From contig CM076671.1 in NCBI GenBank assembly GCA_038496675.1, positions 6,785,706-6,849,705 of the forward strand: 64,000 nt of DNA. The letters run 5' to 3'. Both the position numbers and the translations under genes were made by a program. Positions 48,107 to 60,545 of this stretch are shown here, piece by piece. The notes beneath the pieces are model-generated. The model did no database searches. It worked only from the letters and a program-made list of their open reading frames with translations, and was not told the origin of the DNA. This DNA comes from Rachycentron canadum (lineage: Eukaryota > Chordata > Actinopteri > Carangiformes > Rachycentridae). Positions within the stretch are counted from its first letter, which is position 1. Every line of letters starts with the position of its first letter.

Positions 48107-49388
48107 CCCCTTCATCATAGATAAGAGGATCATTTCCAGGCCACCCCACAACAAAAGAAATTTCTTCACTGAAGCAAGAGAGAGGGTGACATTATTATGG
48201 ATATTTTCGGAGGTGCTCCTCGAGTTTTGGGCTACCCACGCCCTGTAGTGGCACAGTGTGGCACAGATGCCACTCTGAGGTGCCAAATCGGTGGAGACCC
48301 CCGGCCCGATGTGATCTGGGAGCGCAAAAATGCCCAGATCTTATCTGAGGGACGCTACCAGCTCTCAGAGGAGGGAAAAGCTTACCTGCTGACCATTACT
48401 GGAGTGACTCAAGAGGATGCTGGCCAGTACATATGCAAGGCAAGAAATAGCATAGGTGAAACATATGCAGCAGCTTCCCTCAAAGTGGAAGGAGAGGCCC
48501 AACCTCAGGAAGGTGGGCAAAGGCAATTAGGGGTCAATGGTATGAAACAACCAATAAAAGAAAATGGAGAACTTGAAGGACACCTAAATGGATATTGTAA
48601 AGTGCAAAATGGTGAAAACAGGAGAGAAAATGAAGCAGGGATAAATGGAGACCTTAAGTGGAACAGCAAGTTTGGTGAAAAAAGAGAAGAGGTTGATTTA
48701 ACATCTGATGAAAAACCACGATTCCTCATCAAGCCCCTCTCTCTGCGTGTGGACAGGGGAGAAGATGCTGCCTTCTCCTGCAAGATCTGGGGCACTCCTT
48801 TGCCAGAGGTGACATGGGAGAAAGACGGGAAGAAATTGAATGACATCTTTGAAAGCTCACACTTCAGCGTGAGCAATCAAGACGGTGGCTGGTTCCAACT
48901 CAAGATCTACAGGACGCGCATGCCAGACAAAGGTGTCTACACCTGTAAAGCCATCAACTGCTACGGAGAGGTCTTGGCTGGCGCTGTCCTTCTTGTCGAG
49001 CCTGTTCCTGAGCGAGAGGAGAGTAAAATGTCCTCAAGTGGTCAGACTAACAGCCAGTGGTCACCAAAGCACAGAGGTGGGCGATTAAGTTTGTCGAGGG
49101 TCACAGAGGAGCCTGTCAACCCTGCTGCAGTCAAGAAGTTTGCAGTGGCAGAGGGGAAACACGCCAAGTTTCGTTGTCTTGTGACAGGGAAGCCAAAACC
49201 TGAGATCATCTGGAAGAAAAACGGCATTCCCCTAGATCCGGGGAGACGTCATCTGATATTTGAGGACAGAGAGGGTTACTACACGCTAAAGGTTCTGTAC
49301 TGTAAAGAGCAGGATACAGGGCTGTATGTTTGTGCAGCATCAAATGCGCTTGGAAACACTCTCAGTGCTGTTCACTTGTCCGTCAAAG
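48107..49388 (+). CDS. obsl1: obsl1 exon with start codon: 5'UTR, Ig1-Ig3
   Basis: The exon starts after the acceptor at 48106. Coding begins at 48197 and ends at 49388 (AAA G before gtagga). One uninterrupted exon of 1192 coding nt holds three Ig domains. All later domains have one exon or two. The linker between Ig1 and Ig2 (residues 99-172) is hydrophilic and probably disordered. Confidence 0.93.
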
Positions 49389-52300
49389 GTAGGAGATACT
49401 TCCCTGGTTTTCAACAGTTCTAACTGGCTTAACACACAGCTTTACAACAGATAGATACACAGATGGAACACAAATACAAATCTAATAATCTAAAATCATT
49501 ACGCAGCTGTTAAAGTGAAGTCTTCATTGTGCCAAACAATGGTGAGCAAAGATCACAAAAAAATTCAAGAGATACTGCATGTTTCAACTTATAGTCCATG
49601 AATGGGTCATTGTCTCTCTGATGCACACTTCCATCCACATGGACAAAATATCAGCTCATAACCTACACTTCTCAAAGCTAATTGGTTTGTGTGCGTTGTT
49701 GAAATGTATGGCATCACCTCTTAGTAGATGATTATTGTCCTAATCCCTTCATAATGGGCAGATAATTCTCAGGATCACATTACTTTTCATAATCATTGTC
49801 CTGTACTGTGCCAGCTGCCTCTGTCAGCTCAGTCTTGGGGTCAACATATCAGTCCCTAATATACAGATAATATGGAGTGGCATTACAGCAGCTGAAGTAT
49901 TAAAGTATTAATACCCTGAGAAACTCAAACAAACTGAAGAGGTTTGATATAAAATAAACTGTTTAGAATAAAATTAGAGAATTTACTTCCCTTAAAACAC
50001 AAATATTGTCAATTTAGAAATTTTAACATAATTTACACATATTTTACAACTATAGTTTTTGCTAATTTAAAAATACACTAAATACCTATTTCCCATGGTC
50101 AGGCTCAGCTGTGCGGTTCAGGCGTCCATTAAAAGATATGGAGGTGAGGGAGAGGGATGTAGCTGTGCTGGAGTGTGAGGTGCCTGATGAGTCTGTCCCA
50201 GCTGCCTGGTACCTGGAGGACCAGAGGCTGATGCCCAGCAGTAAATACGGGATGGAGCAGAAAGGAACCAAACGAAGACTGACCATCCATGATGTCGGTA
50301 CAGATGATGATGGAGTGTATCTCTGTGAGATGCCTGATGGAGCAAAGAGCATTGCAGAGCTATCAGTTAAAGGTATGATGGACTGAATGCAGAAATACAG
50401 GCCCCCCCCGACGTTCTGTGTTTGCTCTACTGCGTCAGTGAATCAGTGATTTTTAAAGTGAAACTGCTTTATTCAGTGTTTCTACCAGTTTTAAGCACCT
50501 CGTCCATTAGTTATGGACAAAAGGATGACTAATGGATAATTCAACTGCCTTTAAAAATATCTTGACCCCCGATCCTCTTGGTAAAACATTGACTTTGGCT
50601 GTGAAACAGCTTAATTCAGTGTTTCTACCTACAATGGAGAGGAAATGAAAAGAGAAATACGTAAAATATTTTTCCTACTCACAGGTACTATTGTTCGTAA
50701 ACTTCCTCGGAAGCTGGAGGTCCTCGAGGGGGAGAATGCAGCATTCTGCGTGGAGGTGGAGGACGACGACATGGAGGTCCACTGGTTTAAAGATGGTCTG
50801 AAGCTACATGAGACACACCAGACGATACTCAAGTCTTTTGGCAAAACTCACATTCTTGTGTTTGTCAACGTGGCCTATCAAGACTTTGGGGTAGTGACCT
50901 TTGTCGCAGGGAGATCCAAGACCTCATCACGCCTCAAGGTCAAAGGTACTTTGGGCACCAATTTCTGATATTATCAGAAAAGGTTGTTCACATACTATAG
51001 ATTGAAATATTACTGGGCTATAATTGTCATATTGCCTTCTCTAGCTAAAATAAGAAATAGATTTTCAAGACTAAATTAATGATTGTAAATAGTTGCAATT
51101 CCTCTTAAATCCTGTTTTTCCACAGACACTGATTTGACACTAATTGTTTGATACGGCGTTGTCTTATCAACTCCTCCAGTCAAAATAGAAGGAATATATC
51201 TATCATCTGGCAAAGGATACAGATTTCATAGTGGATGGCCTCTGGAACAACCAAGTTCTCACAACTCACAATTTCATCAGTCTTCATCCTTCTCTTTAGC
51301 CTCAAGACACTCTCCCCCTATCTGCCCTGTGGGGGTCAAGATGGATGTGGATCGACCCAACGGTGCCTTTCTCACCTGGGTTTCTGCCCCAAACAGCCAG
51401 ACATCGACCCGCTCCATCTTCGTCCTGGAGAGACAAGAGGTGGGCTCCCAGGAGTGGCAGAAGTGCTTCACCTCAGAGACCGCCACCTCAGCCGAGGTCA
51501 CCGGTGACAGCGTGCCATGTGAAGGCAATTATCGCTTCCGTGTCTGTTGCATCAACAAGTATGGACGAAGTGGTCATGTGGAGTTTCCCAAAGTCGTCCA
51601 TCTGGGTGAGGAAATCACAGTGAAGTAAAATTGTACATTTGTTATGGTGGGAATTTAATCTTAATCCTAAAAAGTATGACACTGCCAAACTGGCGTCACT
51701 TGCTGTAGATGTTGTTTAAAGAGCCTGACCACTGTAGAATATCACTCAGTGGATATGTTTTTTCCATTTTTCTAAGTTCCTGGGCCCAAAATTCGCAGTC
51801 GCCTCCAAAGCTGTGAGATTGTGGAGGGGGAAGATGCTCGTTTCTCCATCGAATTGTCTGCCGCAATGGTTGGAACCTGGTTCCTGAACAGCAGTCAATT
51901 GCAAAATGGCGGAAGATACTTGATCCAACAGTCCCAAACCAAGCACTTGTTGGTTATTCGTGACATTTGTACTACAGAGGACACAGCAGAGGTGACGTTC
52001 ATAGCCAATGGAGTCCGGGATTCAGCTGTGCTCACAGTGAAACGTAGGTGTTAAATTCTGTTCATCTCGCGCCATCTAGAATGTGACGGAATAATCTTTT
52101 AGGAGTTTAATGTTTAATTTGTGTGTCCATTTCTTTGCAGCTGCTGTTTTAAAATTCAGCCCCCTGTCAGAATTAGACACCAATAAGAAGGTGGAGACTG
52201 GTGATGCCATTGTTCTGTACTGTGAAGTCTCTCACCCCTTCGCAAAAGTATCCTGGTTCAAAGATGGTGAAGAGCTCCAGATGACCGATGGCCTCAACAT

Positions 52301-55300
52301 CCAATCAGATGGGAACATGAGGAGGATTGTGATCCAATCTGCTGAAGCATGTCACTCTGGAGTGTATACATGTGAAACTTCAGGGGATGTCATCAAATTC
52401 AATGTGGATGTTGCAGGTAAAAGATATTTTTAATTCCTCCTCTACTACCTGCATTCCAGCTGTTGACATCAATTCCTTCCTCCTGCTGTTTTTTCAGGTC
52501 CTCCTGTTGAATTCAGTGAAGTCCCAGAGGAGGAGCTCCATAAGAGCAGCATGGAGTTGGACCCTGTGGTGCTGCTCTGCCACGTGTCCAGAGAGGATGC
52601 TGAAGTCAAGTGGTAAGGAGTAAAGACTGTGCTTTGGTTCATTGGTTGCTTTCCAGCCATTACTAAAAAGTCTGACTTAATTAATCAAATTTTGTAGGCA
52701 ACATTGCATTTAATCTGCTCTGTCTTCAATTTGACACAGTGTGCTTTACAGATTTCATCAAATTTGTGTCCCAGGTATAAGGATGGCTGTGAAATCGAGT
52801 CCAGTGACAACATCACTCTGCAGGCTGAGGGAACTGTGAGGAGGCTGATAATCCGCTCTGCAGAAACCTCTGATGCTGGCAGCTACACCTGCCAGACAGG
52901 AAACAACAGCATGGAGTTCACCGTCAATGTCAGAGGTACAAAGACAGAAATGAAGGTGTTTTTACAAACACATTAACTACATCGGAGATCTAAATTTACC
53001 TCAATCTGCTTCTACTATATACAACACAGAGCCACCAGTGATGATTGTGGAACCTAAGGATGATATTGTGATGGAAAGCTACATCTCAGAGGAGATCCAC
53101 CTGCAGTGTGAACTGTCTCGCTCAAGTGGGAAAGTGCAGTGGTTCAAGGATGGCCAGGAGGTGGAGAAGAGCGACAACATCCAGCTGATATCTGAGGGTC
53201 CTTACAGGAGGCTGACCATCTTCTGTGGTTCGGTGGAGGATGGAGGAGAGTATGTCTGCAAAACAGATGGAGACACTGTCTTCTTCCAGCTTACTGTCAC
53301 AGGTTTGTACTCACTTCTGATTCAGCTATATTCCTATAAGAAAGGTGTGAAATCATCAAAATGCTTAAATTAACCTTTCATTTTTTCTTCCTGCTGCAGA
53401 GCCACCAGTCCGAATCGTTTCCCCAAGTGAATCAGAGCTGGAACTGACCCTTTTGGCTTCAGAGAGTCTGGTGCTCAGCTGTGAGATCTCCCAGTCAGAT
53501 GCCCCTGTCCACTGGTACAGAGACAGCTTAGCGGTAGATGAGGGCCCTAACCTGATCCTTGAGGTGGATGGGACCCACCGTCGGCTAGTTATACCCATGA
53601 CTACTGTGGATGACACAGGAGAGTATGTATGTGACACTGAAGATGACTCTGTGGCATTCCTGGTAACTATTACAGGTAAGAGTGAGGACATAAGATTAAT
53701 TATTCAGCATTCTGATAGGCGTGCTCTCAATAAATGTGTATAATTGTGATGGCATTCTTTAATGACTTCTATCCTCCTTTTCATTCAGAGCCACCAGTGA
53801 CACTTTCTTGTCCTGAAAACACACCAGACAAACTAGAGCGTTTGGCCGGCAAACCAATTGTAATGGAGATCAAGGTGTCCCGACCAAGTGCAGAAGTCAA
53901 GTGGTGGCTGAATGGAAAAGAAATTGAGGAGAACAGCAATGTGACCATCACAGAAGAAGGGCTCATCCGTCGCCTGACCATCCACGTTCCTACACCAAAG
54001 GATTCTGGAAAATACACCTGTGATGCTGTTGATGATAGAATTGATTTCCAGGTCAAAGTTTCAGGTAAAAAGCAAACTTTGGCTTTAGAGATGATTTCAT
54101 TTTATGATTTCATAAAGCAATTTAAAATCATCATAGCATGTGTCAACGTGTAATTCTGATTTTCCAGAGCCTCCAGTGAAGATCTTAAGAAAGTCAGAGA
54201 TGAAGACAAACCTTAAATACCTGATCTCTGACGACATTGTGCTGGAGTGTGAACTTTCCAGAGCCAATGCTGTCGCCAAGTGGTACAAGGACAGTTGTCG
54301 TATTGAGGATGATGAAAGGTTCTGTGAAGAGGAAGAAGGCGCTTTTCGCTCGCTGGTCATCCTTAATGCTGAACTCAGAGACTCAGGAGAGTACTTCCTG
54401 GATGTTGGAGAAGACAATATCAGCTTCCAGGTTACAGTAAAAGGTAAAATCCGTTTAGTTGATTTTATCATCAAAAGGAATTTGTTCAAATAATTTTACT
54501 TGAATAAATGACTCACCTTGTCCTTTTGATCTTAGAGCCTCCAGTGGCCATTGTAGGAAACTCAATTGACCCTGACTATCAGGATATGGTGGCAGGTGAT
54601 GACTTAATTCTGGCCTGTGAGGTGTCTCGTGCCAATGCCCCTGTCCAGTGGTACTGTAATGAGAGGCTGCTCACCAGTGACTCCCGTACCTACATTGAGA
54701 GCTATGGGACTCTGAGGAAAATTATCATCTCCAATGTCCAGCCCTCAGATTCTGGGAAGTATGTGTGTGATGCTGTGGATGACAAGATGGTCAGTGTTGT
54801 CCGGATTCAAGGTAAAGCCCCAGGGAAAAGGTCTCTAGAGACTTAAGAAAAAAAGAAAGTTCAATTAAAACAGGTACCTAATATTTGTTTCTCCTTTCTT
54901 TTATGTCAAAGAACCTCCAGTTACATTTGTGAACAAGCAGGATGACATTGTTGTGACGGGTTACGAAGCAGAGAGTGTGACCTTGATGAGTTGCGTGTCC
55001 AAGGAAAGTGCTCTTGTGCGTTGGCTGAAAGATTGGACACCTGTTGAAGGTGAACGCTTCCGAGCACTCATGGAGGGCCATCAGCGCACCCTCACCATCA
55101 ACCCTTTGAGGCGCTCTGATGCTGGCGAGTACACCTGTGATGCCAACACAGACCAGATCCACTTCAGCCTGCTGGTGAAAGGTTAAAATTTTAATTTCAT
55201 TGTGCCAATAACGTTATAAAACACTTCAAATTGGAAAGTAACAAATTGGAAAAGTAACAAAAACTGTTTGTTTTTTTGCATCACAGAAATGAGAATCAAG

Positions 55301-58300
55301 TTTGTGAGGCCACTCCAGGACACTGTGGCCCATGCTGACGGTATGGTGACACTTCGCTGTGAAGTGTGCAAGCCAAAAGCAGATGTCCAGTGGCTAAAGG
55401 ATGGCGTGGAGGTGGTCCCAAGCAGGAGGTTCTCCATTAGGGCTGATGGAGTGGAGCGAAGCTTGACCATCCACCGTTTAACCAGAGAGGATGCTGGGGA
55501 GTATGCATGTGAGTCCAGAGATGACCAGACTGTGGCATTTCTGAGAGTAGAAAGTAAGTAAAGTCTAGACTCTCTTTCTTTCTTTCTCTCTTTTTTACTT
55601 AAGGCAGCAACTTCATGAACTCTCTTTTGTCTTTTCAGTGCCTCGAGTGGTGGAGTTCCTCACAGAGCTCCACAACACCACTGTGCTTGAAGGAGAAGAT
55701 GCCACTTTCAAGTGTGTGGTTTCTCCTGAGGATGTCCAGTTGGTCTGGCTCATGGACAATGAGGCCATCACACTGGGTGATCGTTTCCAGGCAACCCAGA
55801 ATGGCCTATGCCACACCTTGGTGATTAAGAAGTGCCAGATGTTGGACTGTTCGAAGATTACAGCAGAAGCAGAGGGAAAGTTGAGCAGAGCCAGCCTCAA
55901 AGTTCAGGGTGAGGCAAGTCAACAAAAAGAGAGGAAATGGTGTATGATCAAAAATACCGGTCTAACCTTGATTTTTGTCTCTCAATTATGTTCAGAGGCT
56001 CAGGTCATGTTTATGAAGAAAATGGAGGCTATCATGGCAGAAGAGTTTGGCGATGCCACCTTGGAAACAGAGATCAGTCTGGAGACAGGCGAGGTCCAGT
56101 GGATGAGGCAGGGGGTGGTCATCCAGCCTGGTCCCCGACATACGTTGGCTCAGCATGGCTGTAAACGCAGTCTGACCATCCATAACCTGACTCTGGCAGA
56201 CCGGGGAACCTACCGCTGCGAGACTCTGCACGACCGAACACAGGTCAAAGTCAATGTAGAACGTAAGTGATGTGAGGTGGGATGTGGACATTTGTTTGAT
56301 TGTTTGCATATATATATCAAAGATAATCAAATTATTGTTTAAATAACCTTATGGACAACAGAAACAGAGCAAACTGATCCAATAGATATTTTGTATTTTT
56401 GTTTGATAAATTATCTCAAATGGATCTCAAAGGATTGTAAAGGACAAATCCTACATTCAAATGATTTCTAACATTTAAAGTCATCTTCAAAAGGACATTA
56501 TAATACGCAAGAGCTATTCAGTAGTCTGTGCAGTGTGTCCCTTCGTTGCTGGCATCTCATCTGACACGAGTTCAGAATCTATTGTGGGTGTTTTTCGCAG
56601 CATGTCACATGCTAAAAGATACTTCGAAGAGCAGGGTTAGACCTTTAAGTGTGGACTGATTTTTGAAACAAAGCCATGCTGTTATACAATGGTATACTCA
56701 ATGACACTGTGACAATGGACCATGGAGCTACTGTAGGTGTTGTTTTTGTAATGTGATAAACTAGGGTGAGTCTATATTTGAACCACCTTTGGTCGTCCTT
56801 GAAACACAATGTTATTTGAGTCTACAGTAAAATTGTTAGCTCGACTGTAAAGCAGCGTGATTATATTAACAATGCAAACAGCTGCATCCCCTAAACTATA
56901 ATTTAATCCTGATACAACTTCTGTGAAATACATCACTCCTCTGCCCTCCCTCATCTCCTCCTACCCAGCCCGTAAAATCTCCATCCGTAAAGGCCTAACT
57001 GACCAAGAAACCTTTGAACGAGAGACTGCCTCTTTCGAAGTGGAGCTTTCCCACACAGATGTGGAGGGAATTTGGCAGAAGGACGGCATTCGCGTGAAAC
57101 CAAACAACCAGTGGCGCGTGAGCACCAATGGGCGAGTCCACAGCCTCACCTTGTCCAACCTCACCCTGGAGGACACAGGTACAATCGTCTTCTCTGCTGA
57201 AGGTGTCCGTACCACTGCCAGGCTCACAATAAAAGGTAATTCCCATCTCTAAAGATCACTGGGTTAGCTAATGCTTATTTAGGTATAGATTCAAGTTCCA
57301 ATTTTAGTTTTTGATTTAAGTGTTTGTAGTTTTTGAATGTGCATTGTAAAACTATACTGACAATATACATAAATAACCACAACTGATTTTCACGTTAATT
57401 CTGACTGATTGAGTTACTTTACTGAACTGACAGAGACACCAGTGTCTATCTTGAAAGCGTTGGCTGATGTCCGTGTGGAGGAGGAATTTCCAGCCACTCT
57501 GGAGTGTGAATTCTCCAGACAAAATGTTGACGTCAGATGGCTAAAGGTAAGACAAAGCTTAGGTAGAAAAAGAAACAAGTTTTAGACTCATGAGGAATAC
57601 CTTTCTCTTTTTCCTTCTGTGAATCAGAATGGGACAGAGATGAAGCCAGGGAAGAACTATCGGATATACTCCATGGGTCGGAAGCGGTTCTGCCAGATCC
57701 TGCAGTGCTCCCGGGCTGACTCTGGCACCTACACATGTGACACAGGAGAAATTAACACCTTCTGTTCACTGGAGGTGTATGGTAATTGTCTGGACAGATA
57801 CTCCCATAACATACATGCCATTAAATCCTTGAACAACATAGGCTGCTTGAGTATGTTTAAAGAGAAAGTTGACAAAAGGCTCATCCAAGTTTGATGTTGA
57901 ATTCTGCATCAAGTGAAGTAGCTGAGTTGTATTATGTAGGAAGTTGTATTATGCCTCCATCTAGTGGTGTAAAGGAGAAGTGTCACTATGCCACCATAAA
58001 GACACAATATGTTCCTGTTTTTGGCATCTAACAACCCCTGTCTAAACCTCTTCACTAACCTTACAGAGCATGAGTTGGAGATGGTGCAGGATCTGGAGGA
58101 TCTTTATATTCAGGAGGACCAGAATGCTGTCTTTATGTGCGAGGTTTCTCTGGAGGATGTGACAGGGGAGTGGTACAAGGACGGCCACAAGATCCGGTCC
58201 ACTAGCACCATCAAGATCCGCACTGAAGGTCAGAAAAGGCACTGGTTAATCATTGATGAGACTGCAAGACTTTGACTGAGAAACAAATACCCATAATATA

Positions 58301-59476
58301 TTTGCTCAGAGAGCATTTGCTTAAGAAAAGTTAATGTGCCATAGGTGTGTGTCATGTAAAGACTGTGACACAACAGCCAGTGATAACAAATCTGCAACCT
58401 AATGTGGCTTTTTAGGAAGCAAAGTGACTTTGAAAACATTTTTAAGGATTGATTAAAAAGTGTTTATTTAATTAGAGACAATTGTGTGTAGCGGGACCTC
58501 TGGTGGTATGAAAGAGAAATGTAGGGCCTAAAAGGAAGCAGAGAGCGAAGACTGGTGACACAATGAAGACAAACACGCATATGTAGGATGTTGAGCAGCA
58601 GGACAGCTTCGATGAGCCTTACCTTTCCCTCAGGGACCAAACACTTCCTGCTGATGTGTAACGTTAAAGCTGAAGATGCTGGAGAAATCCGCTTTGTAGC
58701 CAGAGACCTTGAATCTACAGCTTACCTTGAAGTAGAAGGTAAGCAAATTGCTGCATCTAAAATATCTTTGACTTATTCATTAAAATCTTGCAAATGCTCA
58801 GCCCCATATGTCAAAAATTCTCCCTTCACTCCAGAGCTTCCAGTTTCCATAGTTAAACCCTTGCGAGACCGAACAGCCCTGGAAAAACATCGCGTGATCC
58901 TCGAGTGCACTGTTTCCTCGCCTCGGTGCAGCACCACCTGGTACAAGGGCAGGGAGGAGCTGGTTTCCTCTGACCGAGTGGACATATTGGTTGACGGATG
59001 TTCCCATAAACTGGTGATCCAGCAGGTGTCCGTTGAGGATGAGGGCACCTATAGCATCGAGGTTGGGGAGCACACATCTAAAGCCAAACTGATGGTGGAA
59101 GGTAAACTGTATGGAGATTCCCCCAAGTTAAAATGTTTGTTTTCTGACTGTGCTCCCTCATAGCCTGATAACATTTCTTTACCTTTATGTTGCTGCAGCC
59201 CAAGCTCTCATGATGGTCAAAGAGCTTGAGGATGTGGAGGTGATGGAGCCTGAGCCAGCATCTTTCCAGTGTGAAGTGTCTGTCGCCATAAGCAGGCCTC
59301 CCATTTGGACTTTAAATGGAGAGACCCTTCAGCCAGGCCCCTCCGTTCGACTGGAAAACCACGAGACAGTCTACAAACTCACCCTGAAAAACACCAGCGT
59401 GGACATGAGTGGGACGGTCAAGTTTACCATTGGCAAGGCCAAGAGCAGCGCCATGCTCAGTGTTCTGGCAGAGTAG
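48197..59476 (+). CDS. obsl1: Obscurin-like protein 1, complete, 24 coding exons
   Basis: A large cytoskeletal adaptor. In mammals OBSL1 binds titin and myomesin at the sarcomeric M-band and acts with CUL7 and CCDC8 in the 3M complex. The joined exons give 6645 nt, 2214 residues plus stop. Domain order: Ig1 (about 8-98, C29/W41/C80), a 75-residue N/E/K-rich linker, Ig2 (173-268), Ig3 (311-397), Ig4-5, one FN3 (about 575-676, beginning near the SRHSPP motif), then Ig6-22. The GKHAKFRC and LKVLYC..DTGLYVCA strings in Ig3, the VRKLPRKLEVLEGENA start of Ig5 and the FN3 placement match vertebrate OBSL1. There are no kinase or RhoGEF domains, so it is not obscurin itself. The ATG at 48197 has A at -3 and G at +4. 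Human OBSL1 is about 1896 residues, so this fish protein carries extra Ig domains. Fish a/b paralogue undecided. Confidence 0.95.
49389..50102 (+). other. obsl1: obsl1 intron between Ig3 and Ig4 exons
   Basis: A 714-nt AT-rich intron with no other feature seen. Confidence 0.85.
50103..52043 (+). CDS. obsl1: obsl1 coding exons 2-5: Ig4, Ig5, FN3, Ig6
   Basis: Exon 2 is 50103-50372 (Ig4, DDDGVYLCEM), exon 3 is 50685-50945 (Ig5, second Cys replaced in VVTFVAG), exon 4 is 51300-51605 (FN3, with FVLERQEVGSQEWQKCF) and exon 5 is 51777-52043 (Ig6, lacks both usual Cys, AEVTFIANG). All junctions are phase 1 with GT/AG ends. Confidence 0.92.
50373..50684 (+). other. obsl1: obsl1 intron between Ig4 and Ig5 exons
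   Basis: A 312-nt intron with a short poly-C run near its start; nothing else seen. Confidence 0.85.
50946..51299 (+). other. obsl1: obsl1 intron between Ig5 and FN3 exons
   Basis: A 354-nt intron. The acceptor at 51298-51299 (ttctctttag) is chosen because the next bases give the SRHSPP lead-in conserved before the OBSL1 FN3 domain. Confidence 0.8.
52141..55181 (+). CDS. obsl1: obsl1 coding exons 6-14: Ig7-Ig14
   Basis: Exon 6 is 52141-52416 (Ig7), exons 7 and 8 are 52498-52612 and 52775-52935 (Ig8, split inside its core Trp codon), exon 9 is 53030-53302, exon 10 is 53400-53675, exon 11 is 53789-54064, exon 12 is 54168-54443, exon 13 is 54536-54811 and exon 14 is 54912-55181 (Ig9-Ig14). Exons 9-14 each open with an EPPV linker. 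Their near-equal length (270-276 nt) and phase 1 boundaries show expansion by exon duplication. Confidence 0.93.
55287..59476 (+). CDS. obsl1: obsl1 coding exons 15-24: Ig15-Ig22 and stop
   Basis: Exon 15 is 55287-55553, exon 16 is 55639-55908, exon 17 is 55996-56262 and exon 18 is 56969-57235 (Ig15-18). Exons 19 and 20 are 57434-57546 and 57628-57781 (Ig19). Exons 21 and 22 are 58067-58228 and 58634-58738 (Ig20). Exon 23 is 58835-59101 (Ig21) and exon 24 is 59199-59476 (Ig22, ending SVLAE and TAG). Several of these domains lack one or both core cysteines. Confidence 0.92.
56263..56968 (+). other. obsl1: obsl1 intron between Ig17 and Ig18 exons
   Basis: A 706-nt intron, long for this half of the gene, with no feature seen. 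Confidence 0.85.
58229..58633 (+). other. obsl1: obsl1 intron inside Ig20
   Basis: A 405-nt intron splitting Ig20 after its central strands. It contains a CTCF-like CTCTGGTGG core near 58498-58506. Confidence 0.85.
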
Positions 59477-60545
59477 AGGAGCAAGAGAGAGAAAAGCAAG
59501 TGACTCTGAGAGAAGCACAGAAAGTTAAGACACTGACTGCAAAAATTGGATTGACTCTTGTCCCTTAGAACTTCCATTTATTGTGATTGGATGCCCTGCA
59601 CTTTTCTCCTCTGAGTTTATTTCAAATTGAGGGTATTCAGTGAAGCTGGACTAAAGTGTTTTGCTTCAGTTCAGTTGTTCCTTTTTTACAGAGTGGATGT
59701 TGGATGTATGGAGTGAATATTCATTTATCTAGTTGACTTTACATTCTTGTATTCTGATGGAAACCCCTCAAATTAAAATACAATTAATTGCACAGAAACA
59801 AATACTTTTTAAAATGTTTTCTGACAAAGGATGGCACACTCACAAACTGCAAATCCATATAGCTCCAATCCTGACTGAACATTTGCATAAGGAGACCATG
59901 GCTGGCCCTCGCTCTCACTTAGAGGTAATGTTATTGCTGAAACAAACAGTCCATAAATCAATTAGCTCACTAACAAAACAATATATTGACAATTACTTTC
60001 ACTATCACTTAATAATTTCAGGCATTTTTTCAGCCAAATACTCACTGGTTGCATCTTTTCTCAGTGTTATATAATTATAAACTCACTATCTGGGCTTGTT
60101 GGTCAGATCAGACAATAGACATTCAGAGGTCTTAATGGATGCTGCGAAATCATAATAGTAATTTCCCAACAACTGACCACAAAAATAACAGTTACTATAA
60201 CTTCATTCTTCCCTCATAAGGCAAAGGGTATATTTTAACAGTGTAGCTGGAGATAACATCTTATTTATTGTGTCATAAATCCTCCTCTATTTACATATAA
60301 AGAAACAGAAATTCAGTATGGGCTGGTCTGGGTTGGTTTTAGTGGTGGAATAGTTATTTAGACCCATTAGTGTCATGGGCAAAATAAACCTTAAGTATCA
60401 ACAACATAAACAGAAACAAAACAAACCACAACAAAAACCTCCATGAATGTTATTATATGTCAAACTATATGAATGAATTTTCACTGACTTTTAGGCCTTT
60501 GTATTTGGGTTAAATTTATAAATAAACAAAGTATTTGAACAACAG
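59477..60545 (+). other. obsl1: obsl1 3'UTR (inferred extent)
   Basis: Noncoding sequence after the stop codon. Candidate AATAAA signals occur at 60383-60388 and 60521-60526, and I take the second as the more likely limit. The true end is unresolved. Confidence 0.4.
60521..60526 (+). terminator. obsl1: Candidate obsl1 polyadenylation signal
   Basis: AATAAA followed within 30 nt by T-rich sequence. A competing signal lies at 60383-60388. Confidence 0.35.

Noticed and set aside
48197..59476. Assignment as obscurin or titin instead of obsl1
   Set aside because: The gene ends after 22 Ig domains with a stop codon and has no IQ, SH3, RhoGEF, PH or kinase region. The domain order with a single early FN3 fits OBSL1.
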